NCBI GenBank assembly: GCA_009781175.1
Contig: WQYQ01000012.1
Span: forward strand, 1 to 64,000
DNA from: Betaproteobacteria bacterium
Lineage (GTDB): Bacteria > Pseudomonadota > Gammaproteobacteria > Burkholderiales > Rhodocyclaceae
Direction of reading: 5' to 3'
Length of the DNA stretch: 64,000 bases
The notes beneath the pieces are model-generated. The model searched no databases, had not been told where the DNA came from, and saw nothing but the letters and a program-made list of their open reading frames with translations. The translations under genes and the position numbers were made by a program. Shown here piece by piece: positions 34,652 through 43,366 of this stretch. Position 1 is the stretch's first letter. Every line of letters starts with the position of its first letter.

Positions 34652-37600
34652 TGCGTATCGTCGTTGACATGCAGGGTGCGCAAACTGAAAGCAGATTCCG
34701 GGGGATTGGCCGCTATACGCTGTCTTTCACCCGGGCATTGGCCCGCAATCGAGGTGAACATGAAATCATTCTGGCGCTCAGCGGACTTTTTCCAGAAACC
34801 ATTCAGTCTATCCGCGACGCTTTCCACGATTTGCTGCCGCAGGAGAATATCCGTGTCTGGTTTGCGCCCGGGTCAACACAAGAGCGAGATGAAAACAACC
34901 GGACACGGCGTGACGTTGCGGAGCTGGCGAGAGAAGCCTTCCTGGCCGGTCTTGAGCCAGATGTTATCCACCTCTGCAGCTTGTTTGAAGGTTTTGTCGA
35001 TGACGCTGTTACGAGTATTGGCCGTCTGGACACCTGCACGCCGGTCACGGTTACATTACACGATCTGATCCCCCTTATTAATCCAGGTCAGTATCTGCGT
35101 CCGAATCCAGATGTGCGCCGCTACTACGAACGCAAGATAGACCACCTTGGCCGCGCGGCAGCCTGCCTGGCGATATCCGCTTTCTCGCGTCAGGAGGGTC
35201 TCGAACATCTAAACTTCGATGAAAGCGCTATCGTCAACATTTCCACAGCCATTGAGGCCGATTTTCGCCCGCAGCATATTGCTCCATCAGAGGCCGAAGC
35301 TCTCCGGCAAAAATTCGGTTTAACGCGGTCTTTCCTACTGTATGCCGGGGGGGCTGACGAGCGTAAGAATCTGCCGCGACTGATCCAAGCCTTCGCCGCG
35401 CTCCCAACGCATTTGCGGACGCACTATCAATTGCTATTTGCCGGAAAAATTACGCCCGTGGGGCTGGAGGATTTGCGGCATCATGCTCGTCAGGCAGGTT
35501 TGAAGGACGGGGAGCTGCTCTTTACCGGGTATGTGAGCGACACGGAGTTGTTACAGCTTTATACCCTTTGCCATTTGTTTGTTTTTCCATCCTGGCACGA
35601 GGGTTTCGGGCTTCCCGCGCTTGAGGCCATGGCTTGTGGCGCGGCGGTCATCGCATCGAACACCTCCAGTTTGCCGGAAATCATTGGCCGCGCTGATGCG
35701 CTGTTCGATCCTCTGGATGTTCATTCCATTACCGCTAAGATTGTCGAAGTGCTGGAATCGGAGAATTTCCGGCAGGAATTGCGAGCCTATGGTCTGAATC
35801 AGGCAAAGCGATTTTCCTGGGACACGACCGCTCTGCTTGCCTTGCAGGTTTTTGAACAACTGCACGCGGCGGCCGGCCAGACGCCATTGCCGCGTCTCGA
35901 CTCTCAGCAGACGGAGGCCCGTCTGATCGAAACACTCGGATCAGGCAACATCCTGCCTGACTTTTCGGAGCAGGATCTTGTCCGGCTGAGTACGGCTATC
36001 GCACAAAATCATCCTCCGGTTGGGCGGCGCCCACAGCTTCTTGTGGACATCTCCAAGCTGGCGGAGCACGACGTCAAGACAGGCATCCAGCGTGTTGTCC
36101 GATCCATTCTCAGTGAATTACTGACTAATCCGCCGGAGGACTACGAGGTCCGTGCGGTGTATTCGAGCACCGGCTGCGGGTATTACCGGTATGCCGACGC
36201 ATTTGTTCGCCGGCTGAATAATGCGAAGGGCGGTGAGGAAGAAGACGGTATTGTCGATCCACAGAACGGCGATATCTTTCTTGGGTTGGATCTGCAATCA
36301 CATCTTCATGAACTCCAAGGCTACTATCGCCACCTGCGCAATATTGGCGTCCGGGTATATTTTGTCGTGTACGACCTGCTGCCAATGCTGATGCCGCACG
36401 CTTTTTCCGACGGCTATGGCGAATGGTTTGAACGCTGGTGGCTCGGCGTGATTATCGAGAACGATGGCGCAATCTGTATTTCCCGGGCCGTGGCGGACGA
36501 ATTGCGGGCCTGGATGGCCTCCCGCCGATCGCCTGATAGCCTGTCGTTTCTGCTCGGCTGGTTCCACCTCGGCGCCGATATCGAAAACTCCATTCCGACA
36601 CGCGGGTTGCCGGAAGACGCGGGGGATGTTTTGGCTAGGATTGAGGCTCGCCCCAGCTTTCTTATGGTTGGGACCCTGGAGCCGCGCAAGGGCCACCGGC
36701 AAGTCTTGGCGGCCATGGAAAAGCTGTGGAGCGAAGGCTGTGATGTCGGCCTGGTCATCGTCGGCAAGCGGGGCTGGAAAGTTGATGACTTGGCGGCTGA
36801 ATTAAATGCTCATCCGGAACACGGCAAGCGGCTGTTCTGGCTTGCTAATACGACCGATGAATATCTTGAACGCATCTATGCGGCGTCGGCCTGCCTGCTC
36901 ATGGCTTCAGAAGGAGAGGGTTTTGGCCTGCCGCTGATCGAAGCCGCACGCCATAGCTGCCCGATCATCGCGCGAGACATCCCGGTGTTCCGTGAAGTCG
37001 CGGGTACGCACGCGTATTATTTTTCGGGCGTCTCCGCCGATGATTTGGCAACCGCCCTGCAAGACTGGCTGGAATTACGAGCGGCAGGAAATGCTCCCTT
37101 ATCGACGGGTTTTCCTTTCTTAAGCTGGAAACAAAGCGCCGCGCAGCTTCTGCAGGCCATACTCCCAAAGCGGAATCGGCCATGCCTAGACACCGAAGAG
37201 CAAATGACGGCGGAACGGCAGACAGATAATTTCAAGCCTCGTGTGCTGCAACTTATTCCATATCCGATTCGCAAGCCTCGCCACGGAGGGCAGTTGCGCG
37301 CCTCTGCCATCCGTCGAAGCCTCCTTGAAAACGGATTTGACGTTCAATCAATTGGTTTTTATCAGGAGGAAGGTTATCGAAAAGACGCTTTGTCGCCTCA
37401 TGATGTGGCCTTCCCCCCCCAGAGTCCATTCCGCTTATATAGGGGCAACCACATTCCAGAACTGACCGATTTTGCGATGACATTCTTCGCTGTCAATGAC
37501 GAGCAGGCTTACAGACAAGTCAAGCAAGCTGTTCGTGCGACCATTGATGTCATTATTGTCGAACAGCCTTGGTTTTATCCTCTCGCCAAGCGATTGCAAG

Positions 37601-38463
37601 CAGAAGTTCCAGCCTGCCGGGACACAATCATCGTCTTTAGCTCACAGAATATCGAAGCTCCGATGAAACGTGGCATGTTTGAAAATTTGAATAGCATAAC
37701 AACAGAGGCCATTGAAGATATCGCGTCATTGGAACGGGAGGCCGCGCGTGAGGCAGACTTCAGCGTCGCGGTCACGGAAGAGGATGCCAATGTGTTTCGC
37801 GAATATGGGAGTAAAACAGTCATTGTTGCGCCCAACGGCATTGATCCCTGGTCGGCGGATTCAGAGCGCCTGGATTTTTGGCGCCCCCGATTGCCACAAA
37901 ATCCTTGGCCGCTTTTTGTAGCCAGTGCGCATCCTCCGAACTTCATTGGGTTCATGGCTTCCGTCGGTAATGCCTTGGGTTGTATCCCTCCAGGCTCCCG
38001 GCTGGTGATCGCAGGCGGCGCTGGACCGCATCTGGAGCGAATGCTGTTCGATTCGCCATGGGGTAGATTGAATGCGTCGCGCATACAGGTTCTGGGAGTG
38101 CTTGACGATGACGATCTGGCGGCTGTGAAGCAGCTGGCCCACGTGTTTCTTCTGCCTATCGGCGGCGGCGGCGGTTCCAATATCAAGACCGCCGAAGCGC
38201 TTTACTCGGGGAAGCCTGTTATATGCACCAGCACGGCTCTCAGAGGATTTGAAGACTATCGCGGGCTACCTGGTCTGTCCGTGGCGGATACGCCGCAGGC
38301 GTTTCAGCAAGCGATTCGCTCCACTCTTCAAAGTAATCGTCATATCAACGCAGGGTTGGAAACCGACAGGCGTTTGCGCCAGAGACTCACTTGGCGAGTT
38401 AGCTTGAATGCGCTGCCTCACATGGTGTCGAATGTATTGTTTGCAAAATGGAAGACCTCATGA
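34651..38463 (+). CDS. Three-module GT4 glycosyltransferase (1270 aa)
   Basis: A single frame with three GT-B/GT4 modules. Module 1 (1-410) opens MRIVVDMQGAQTESRFRGIGRY and has the donor site EGFGLPALEAMACG near 316. Module 2 (about 460-860) opens LLVDISKLAEHDVKTGIQRV, with VGTLEPRKGHRQVLAAMEKL and EGEGFGLPLIEAARHSC near 750. Module 3 (about 863-1270) opens RVLQLIPYPIRKPRHGGQLR, with LPIGGGGGSNIKTAEALYSG near 1170. Multi-domain enzymes of this sort (for example WbdA) build the repeat unit of homopolymeric O chains with alternating linkages, so three linkages per repeat are suggested. Start and stop overlap neighbours by 1 and 4 bases. Acceptor and donor unknown; GDP-mannose or GDP-D-rhamnose would fit the locus. 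Confidence 0.88.
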   Translation: MRIVVDMQGAQTESRFRGIGRYTLSFTRALARNRGEHEIILALSGLFPETIQSIRDAFHDLLPQENIRVWFAPGSTQERDENNRTRRDVAELAREAFLAGLEPDVIHLCSLFEGFVDDAVTSIGRLDTCTPVTVTLHDLIPLINPGQYLRPNPDVRRYYERKIDHLGRAAACLAISAFSRQEGLEHLNFDESAIVNISTAIEADFRPQHIAPSEAEALRQKFGLTRSFLLYAGGADERKNLPRLIQAFAALPTHLRTHYQLLFAGKITPVGLEDLRHHARQAGLKDGELLFTGYVSDTELLQLYTLCHLFVFPSWHEGFGLPALEAMACGAAVIASNTSSLPEIIGRADALFDPLDVHSITAKIVEVLESENFRQELRAYGLNQAKRFSWDTTALLALQVFEQLHAAAGQTPLPRLDSQQTEARLIETLGSGNILPDFSEQDLVRLSTAIAQNHPPVGRRPQLLVDISKLAEHDVKTGIQRVVRSILSELLTNPPEDYEVRAVYSSTGCGYYRYADAFVRRLNNAKGGEEEDGIVDPQNGDIFLGLDLQSHLHELQGYYRHLRNIGVRVYFVVYDLLPMLMPHAFSDGYGEWFERWWLGVIIENDGAICISRAVADELRAWMASRRSPDSLSFLLGWFHLGADIENSIPTRGLPEDAGDVLARIEARPSFLMVGTLEPRKGHRQVLAAMEKLWSEGCDVGLVIVGKRGWKVDDLAAELNAHPEHGKRLFWLANTTDEYLERIYAASACLLMASEGEGFGLPLIEAARHSCPIIARDIPVFREVAGTHAYYFSGVSADDLATALQDWLELRAAGNAPLSTGFPFLSWKQSAAQLLQAILPKRNRPCLDTEEQMTAERQTDNFKPRVLQLIPYPIRKPRHGGQLRASAIRRSLLENGFDVQSIGFYQEEGYRKDALSPHDVAFPPQSPFRLYRGNHIPELTDFAMTFFAVNDEQAYRQVKQAVRATIDVIIVEQPWFYPLAKRLQAEVPACRDTIIVFSSQNIEAPMKRGMFENLNSITTEAIEDIASLEREAAREADFSVAVTEEDANVFREYGSKTVIVAPNGIDPWSADSERLDFWRPRLPQNPWPLFVASAHPPNFIGFMASVGNALGCIPPGSRLVIAGGAGPHLERMLFDSPWGRLNASRIQVLGVLDDDDLAAVKQLAHVFLLPIGGGGGSNIKTAEALYSGKPVICTSTALRGFEDYRGLPGLSVADTPQAFQQAIRSTLQSNRHINAGLETDRRLRQRLTWRVSLNALPHMVSNVLFAKWKTS

Positions 38464-39617
38464 ACATCTGGCTTGATGTGACCACTATCTTGTCCTGGGG
38501 CAGGCCCGCGCTGGGTATTGTTCGCGTTGAAGCCGAAACGCTCAGGTATTTTTTGGCTGTCAACGACGAAAGGGTGCGTTTTTGCCGGTTTGATCGGGAA
38601 GCCGGCAATTATGGCGAAGTTTCCCGTGATATAGCTATCGATGCGCTTGCCTGTCTTGATGCCGGCGGCCAAAAATCGCCGTTATCCACTGGAAAGGTAT
38701 TGGCACAACCTTTTCACGTGGGAGATACCTATATTTCACTCGGCCTTGATTGGGACCAAAAGGATTTGCCTTTCCTTTATACGTTGAAAAAGGCTCTTGG
38801 TCTGAAGGTTCTTCTTTTTTGTTATGACATCATCCCCATTCTGATGCCGGAGCATTGTGTATCCGGCGTTTCGGAAAAGTTTCAGGAATACTTCGTAAAT
38901 GTGGCATGGTGCGCCGATTCTGTTTTATCTATTTCCGAATGCTCGCGAAATGATCTGAGAGATTATCTCGAAAGTGTCGGGGCGCCTATCCCGGAACTTG
39001 GTGTGGTACGTCTAGGGGGTGATCTTCCCACAGCCATCGCGCTTCCACCATCGCCTGAAATCGCCGAACTAATCAAGAAAGAATTCATTCTCTTTGTTTC
39101 CACCATAGAGGCCCGCAAGAATCATAAAATCCTCTATCAAGCCTATAAGAAAATTTTGGAATCAGGGAATACGAATATTCCTCTTTTACTCTTTGTCGGC
39201 ATGCAGGGCTGGGGAGTCGACGATCTCATAGCGAGCATTCAGGAAAACCGTGAGATTCGTCCGTATATACATCGCCTCAACCATGTTTCCGACAGTGATC
39301 TTGTGCATCTTTACAAAAACTGCTTGTTCACAGTCTACCCATCGCTCTATGAGGGCTGGGGGCTCCCTGTGGCGGAAAGTCTAGCTTATGGAAAGTTTTG
39401 CATCGCTTCAGATGCAGCCTCAATTCCCGAGGTTGGCGGAAACCTCATCGAATACATCTCTCCCCAAAATAAAGGTCTCTGGGCCGAACGGTTGAATTGG
39501 TATTTCCAGAATAGAGAGACGATCAATGAGCGGCAAAACGTAATTGTACGAAACTACCGGTCGTCGACCTGGAAAGAAACTGGAGCGGCAATATTTAATG
39601 CCGCGTTAAATTTATAA
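38460..39617 (+). CDS. GT4 family glycosyltransferase
   Basis: A 385-aa GT4 enzyme: MNIWLDVTTILSWGRPALGI at the N-terminus (similar to module 2 of the preceding protein), VLLFCYDIIPILMPEHC, FILFVSTIEARKNHKILYQA, and the donor site SLYEGWGLPVAESLAYG near residue 300. Start ATG 38460 overlaps the upstream stop (ATGA); an ATG 12 bases earlier is less likely. Probably adds one residue of the repeat or adaptor. Confidence 0.9.
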   Translation: MNIWLDVTTILSWGRPALGIVRVEAETLRYFLAVNDERVRFCRFDREAGNYGEVSRDIAIDALACLDAGGQKSPLSTGKVLAQPFHVGDTYISLGLDWDQKDLPFLYTLKKALGLKVLLFCYDIIPILMPEHCVSGVSEKFQEYFVNVAWCADSVLSISECSRNDLRDYLESVGAPIPELGVVRLGGDLPTAIALPPSPEIAELIKKEFILFVSTIEARKNHKILYQAYKKILESGNTNIPLLLFVGMQGWGVDDLIASIQENREIRPYIHRLNHVSDSDLVHLYKNCLFTVYPSLYEGWGLPVAESLAYGKFCIASDAASIPEVGGNLIEYISPQNKGLWAERLNWYFQNRETINERQNVIVRNYRSSTWKETGAAIFNAALNL

Positions 39618-39719
39618 GGGTAACTTATCAATGACTATCGGAAAGCAGTGCAAAAATTAGAGAGAGATCCTGACTTTTCCTGCATTCGGAGCTAAATGTG
39701 TTTTGGGAGGTGAGGTTTT

Positions 39720-39965
39720 TCTCATGGACGCTGGCCTTGCTTATATGCCGTATTCCGTGAAGTGGCAGGCGAGCATGCCGTCTATTTTTCCGGGACGTCC
39801 GTCGAGTCTCTTGCCGGGGCTGTAATCAAATGGCTTGGGGATTTTCAATGTGGAAGAGTTGTTCAGTCCGCCCCGATGAGATGACTGACGTGGAGTGAAA
39901 GCGCGCAACAGTTGGAGAGGGCGCTTGGCTTAGGCGTCGTGAATGAGACAGCACGAAAGAATTGA
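39720..39965 (+). pseudogene. Decayed C-terminus of a GT4 glycosyltransferase
   Basis: In the frame starting at 39750 the sequence reads VFREVAGEHAVYFSGTSVES and continues LAGAVIKWLGD. It then meets a TGA, and goes on with LTWSESAQQLERALGL to a stop at 39963-39965. This follows module 2 of the 1270-aa enzyme (VFREVAGTHAYYFSG..DLATALQDWL..LSWKQSAAQLLQAIL). A frameshift lies just upstream at about 39749. The remainder of the 501-base gap (39618-40118) has no gene; GGGGTGCCTCA at 40038-40048 is a variant of the dispersed motif. Confidence 0.75.
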
Positions 39966-40118
39966 AAGCGATGGGTGGGGCAAGGAAAAGCATAATTAAT
40001 CGCTGAGACACCCCCGCAGTCTTTAATAAAAAATTTTGGGGTGCCTCACATTCACCTTGACCAATCTTCCAGTTCAAGGATTTTTGATTTGATTGATACA
40101 AATAATCGGGCTTGCACT

Positions 40119-41090
40119 ATGCAATCAATTGCAGTCATCATCCCAACATACAAGGCGCGCAATCACATTATGGGTGTGATCGATGAGATTGGCCCCGAGG
40201 TGGCCCGGATTTACATCGTCGACGATTGCTGCCCTGATAACTCGGGTGATTTTGTAGCCGCCAATTGCAAAGATGAGCGCGTATCTATAATCAAGCACAC
40301 CGAAAACCAGGGTGTAGGTGGCGCCGTCATGACCGGCTACAAAGCTGCCATTAAAGATGGCATGAGTATTCTGGTCAAGATCGACAGTGATGGCCAAATG
40401 GACCCGGCCTTGATCATGGATTTTGTGGCCCCGATTATTAACGGCGAGGCCGATTACACAAAAGGGAACCGCTTTTTCGATCTCGAAAAAGTGCGTTCAA
40501 TGCCAAAAGTGCGCCTGTTCGGCAACGCAGTGCTTTCGCTCATGAGCAAGCTATCGTCAGGCTATTGGAATCTTTTTGATCCAACAAACGGCTACACGGC
40601 TATTCATGTCGACGTGGCTCGCCACCTGCCTTTCAATAAAATCAGTCGCCGCTACTTCTTCGAGACGGACATCCTCTTTAGATTAAATACGCTTCGTGCA
40701 GTGGTTGTTGATGTGCCCATGGATGCAAAGTACGCTGACGAAGTCAGTGGCTTGAAGATATCCAAGATTATTGGGGAGTTTTTTGTAAAACATATACGGA
40801 ATTTTTCGAAGCGGATTTTTTACAATTACTACCTCCGAGACATGTCTCTTGCTTCAATCGAGTTGCCTGTGGGCATCGCGCTACTTGGTTTTGGCTTGAT
40901 TTATGGTGGATATCACTGGGTACATTCCGTCCAGGCTGGTGCGTCCACTCCTGCCGGGACAGTGATGCTTGCCGCGTTGCCTGCATTGATGGGGTTACAA
41001 CTGAATCTAGCTTTTTTGTCGTATGACATTTCCTCTGTGCCTGAGCGGCCTATACATAGGCACAGAACTTCCATACGGCGGGAAAACTGA
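40119..41090 (+). CDS. GtrB-like GT2 glycosyltransferase (polyprenyl-phosphate sugar synthase)
   Basis: A 323-aa enzyme. The N-terminal GT2 domain has SIAVIIPTYKARNHIMGVID, YIVDDCCPDNSGD, NQGVGGAVMTGYKAA and the metal site VKIDSDGQMDP near residue 91. Two C-terminal membrane segments follow (about 255-275 and 285-310), as in GtrB/DPM1 enzymes that load a sugar onto undecaprenyl phosphate. Start ATG 40119 is the first that gives a complete domain; no clear Shine-Dalgarno sequence. Followed at a shared base by a GtrA flippase and, three genes on, by a GT-C enzyme: the three parts of a side-branch system. Confidence 0.88.
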   Translation: MQSIAVIIPTYKARNHIMGVIDEIGPEVARIYIVDDCCPDNSGDFVAANCKDERVSIIKHTENQGVGGAVMTGYKAAIKDGMSILVKIDSDGQMDPALIMDFVAPIINGEADYTKGNRFFDLEKVRSMPKVRLFGNAVLSLMSKLSSGYWNLFDPTNGYTAIHVDVARHLPFNKISRRYFFETDILFRLNTLRAVVVDVPMDAKYADEVSGLKISKIIGEFFVKHIRNFSKRIFYNYYLRDMSLASIELPVGIALLGFGLIYGGYHWVHSVQAGASTPAGTVMLAALPALMGLQLNLAFLSYDISSVPERPIHRHRTSIRREN

Positions 41091-41452
41091 TGGTTTCAAG
41101 GCAGTTTTCAATATTTGTCATGATGGGTATTGCCTGTGCAGTGATTGATATCGGGGTAATGCAGTTGTTGATCTGGGCCGGGATGTATTATCTGGTAGCT
41201 ACCACGGTGGGTTTTGCAACTGGATTGATTGCAAATTTCTTGCTGCACACACACATAACGTTCAGCAAGAGTTACTCGCACGGCGCTCTCATGCGCTTCA
41301 TGGCTGTAGTCTTACTCAACTATGTTTTAACGCTGCTTACCGTTTCGCTGTTCCATATGTGGCTAAACATGACCCTCCTTGGCAAATTACTTTCACTGCC
41401 TCTGGTCGCCGTTAACGGATTCTTGCTGAGCAAACACTGGGTGTATAGGTAA
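41090..41452 (+). CDS. GtrA-like flippase
   Basis: A 120-aa protein with four membrane segments: FSIFVMMGIACAVIDIGVMQLL, YYLVATTVGFATGLIANFLLH, RFMAVVLLNYVLTLLTVSLF and LGKLLSLPLVAVNGFLLSKHW, ending in the family's usual NFLLSKHWVY-like tail. GtrA proteins are thought to flip undecaprenyl-phosphate-linked sugars. Joined to the GtrB-like gene by TGATG. Confidence 0.9.
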   Translation: MVSRQFSIFVMMGIACAVIDIGVMQLLIWAGMYYLVATTVGFATGLIANFLLHTHITFSKSYSHGALMRFMAVVLLNYVLTLLTVSLFHMWLNMTLLGKLLSLPLVAVNGFLLSKHWVYR

Positions 41453-42315
41453 TGGATTTTTCTCCTGTTCGGTGTGACGAGGCTGCCTATGCTGACTATG
41501 TGCGCCTTTTTGCTAAATGCTTTCCTGGCGTCGACAAGTACAGCCGCAACTACCTTGACTGGCTGTATCACTGCAACCCCGATGGTCAGGTCGTGGGGTA
41601 CGACGCTCGTGACGGTGACCACCTCGCGGCGCACTATGTATGCATCCCCGCACGGGCACAGGTTGGTGACAAAGAGGTAAGGGTTTTGTTGTCGCTCAAC
41701 ACCGCGACGCATCCCGACTATCAGGGTAAGGGTCTTTTCACCCAATTGGCTGAACGCACCTATGCGGCTGGTGCGGCCCTGGGCTATGACTGCGTGTACG
41801 GGGTTGCCAATGCCAACAGCACACCGGGCTTCATACGCAAGTTAAAGTTCCAGCTAATAGGCCCATTACGGGCGATGGTGGGTGTTGGGTCGTTAGGAAT
41901 TGATTTCGCGGACCTGAATGCGCTGCAATTTCGGCGCTCTTGGAGTCCGCAAGCACTGGCTTGGCGCTGCGCTTCCCCGGTAAACCCAGTGATTGCCCGT
42001 GCAGGACAAGACCACACTATTTTCCTCGCGCCTGCTCTATTCGGCGGTGCCTGCATGGCTACGGCGGAAATCGGTGGCGAAGCATCCGTTACTGCGGCTC
42101 ACGTAGATATGACGAGCGGCTTCGCGTCTCCGCTGAGATTATTTATCGGCCTGATACCGCCGTCGGCGGCGCGGCGCTTGGCGCTCTATGTAGACATTCC
42201 CAAAACGTTACGGCCATCGCCGCTCAACCTGATCTACCGTTCACTGTCAGAGCGGATGGGCGCCATCGATCTGGATGCCGTTTTCTTCAATTTCCTCGAC
42301 TTCGATGCTTACTGA
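41452..42315 (+). CDS. GNAT family N-acyltransferase
   Basis: A 287-aa protein with a GNAT domain in its first 150 residues; the acetyl-CoA-binding motif is TATHPDYQGKGLFTQLAERT near residue 85 (R/Q-x2-G-x-G/A type). The C-terminal half is unassigned. Together with the following PIG-L deacetylase it suggests that an N-acetyl sugar is deacetylated and re-acylated. Its stop overlaps the next gene by 11 bases. Substrate not proven. Confidence 0.8.
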   Translation: MDFSPVRCDEAAYADYVRLFAKCFPGVDKYSRNYLDWLYHCNPDGQVVGYDARDGDHLAAHYVCIPARAQVGDKEVRVLLSLNTATHPDYQGKGLFTQLAERTYAAGAALGYDCVYGVANANSTPGFIRKLKFQLIGPLRAMVGVGSLGIDFADLNALQFRRSWSPQALAWRCASPVNPVIARAGQDHTIFLAPALFGGACMATAEIGGEASVTAAHVDMTSGFASPLRLFIGLIPPSAARRLALYVDIPKTLRPSPLNLIYRSLSERMGAIDLDAVFFNFLDFDAY

Positions 42316-43162
42316 CGTGAGCGCGCCAGTTGCGCTATTCCTTTTCGCGCACCAGGACGACGAGTTCGGAGTATTTGCTCGGATCGAAAAGGAGCTGCGC
42401 GCCGGACGGCGAGTTCGCTGCGCCTACATCACGGATGGTGCGGTTACTGCCGATCCGGATCTCCGGGATGCGGAGTCGCGGGCTGTGCTGCAAAAATTGG
42501 GCGTTTCCACGCACGACATCTTTTTTATGGGCCGGCAGTTAGGTATCGGTGATGGTCATCTGCATTCCAGCGTTGATGTACTGTCGGGCTGGTTGAATGC
42601 GTTTCTTGATATGCAGCCGCTAATCGTGGCTTGCTTTGTTCCTGCGTGGGAGGGAGGGCATCCTGATCATGATCTATTGCATGCTGTAGCTGTGCGTTTG
42701 TTCGCTGCGCGTGGCTGCCTTGAAATTGTTAGACAGTACTCCCTCTACCATGGGCTGGGCTGTATTGGTCCGTTGTTCCACGTCCTCTCACCCTTGCCGC
42801 AGAATGGACCGGTTGAGCTACAGGCCATTTCATGGCGGGACCGCCTGCGTTACTTGAGGTTTTGTCTTTCCTATCCGTCTCAATGGCGGAGTTGGGTCGG
42901 ATTATTTCCTTTCGTGCTGTTGCGTTACCTGAGTGCTGGTTTTCAGCAATTGCAACACGTAAGTATCCCGCGTTTGGGTGAGAGACCGCATGAAGGCCCC
43001 CTTTATTACGAGTCCCGGGGCTTTGCCGATTGGTCGACGTTGCGCGAAGTACTTAATCAAACCCAGCATCCTGAGACGCAGAGTTCAGAAAGCCCCTTAA
43101 TCTCTAGTTTCAAGTGCAACACCGAGGATGGAGTAAGGTGTTGCGATGGAAAAGAACTATAG
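42305..43162 (+). CDS. PIG-L family N-acetylglucosaminyl deacetylase, C-terminus altered by an IS30 end
   Basis: A 285-aa zinc-dependent de-N-acetylase. Motif AHQDDE at residues 15-20 (AHPDDE type) and GGHPDHDLLHA near 118-128 give the zinc ligands. Start ATG 42305 inside the GNAT gene. From about 43108 the reading enters the terminal sequence of an IS30-type element, so the last 18 or so residues (SSFKCNTEDG...) are foreign. The catalytic domain is intact, hence the enzyme may still work. Confidence 0.85.
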   Translation: MLTDVSAPVALFLFAHQDDEFGVFARIEKELRAGRRVRCAYITDGAVTADPDLRDAESRAVLQKLGVSTHDIFFMGRQLGIGDGHLHSSVDVLSGWLNAFLDMQPLIVACFVPAWEGGHPDHDLLHAVAVRLFAARGCLEIVRQYSLYHGLGCIGPLFHVLSPLPQNGPVELQAISWRDRLRYLRFCLSYPSQWRSWVGLFPFVLLRYLSAGFQQLQHVSIPRLGERPHEGPLYYESRGFADWSTLREVLNQTQHPETQSSESPLISSFKCNTEDGVRCCDGKEL

Positions 43163-43285
43163 TCATCTGAGCGCGGAAGAGCGCGTGGTCATTATGATTG
43201 AGCGAGCAAAGGATGCAAGCGCGAGGGTGATCGCGCGGTCGCTTTCAACGGTGACACGCGAACTCAAGTGTCACCGCAAGGGGGC
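43108..43285 (+). mobile_element. Remnant of an IS30-family insertion sequence
   Basis: At 43108-43125 the sequence TTTCAAGTGCAACACCGA resembles an IS30-family terminal repeat (reverse complement GGTGTTGCACTTGAAA). From ATG 43146 the frame reads KNYSHLSAEERVVIMIERAK and then VIARSLSTVTRELKCHRKG, the N-terminal helix-turn-helix of IS30 transposases with about four residues missing before STVTREL. It breaks off near 43285, so only about 45 of some 320 codons remain. Confidence 0.8.
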
Positions 43286-43366
43286 GTTGGCCTGCTGTCT
43301 CTGGTGGCAGCAAGTGGGTTTACCATATATGCGGTGGGTATACAGGTTAATTCCTTGAGATTTTTC

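Noticed and set aside
34651..38463. Three-module glycosyltransferase as an assembly fusion of separate genes
   Set aside because: The frame is uninterrupted, linkers contain no start context or stop remnants, and multi-module enzymes are known in such loci.
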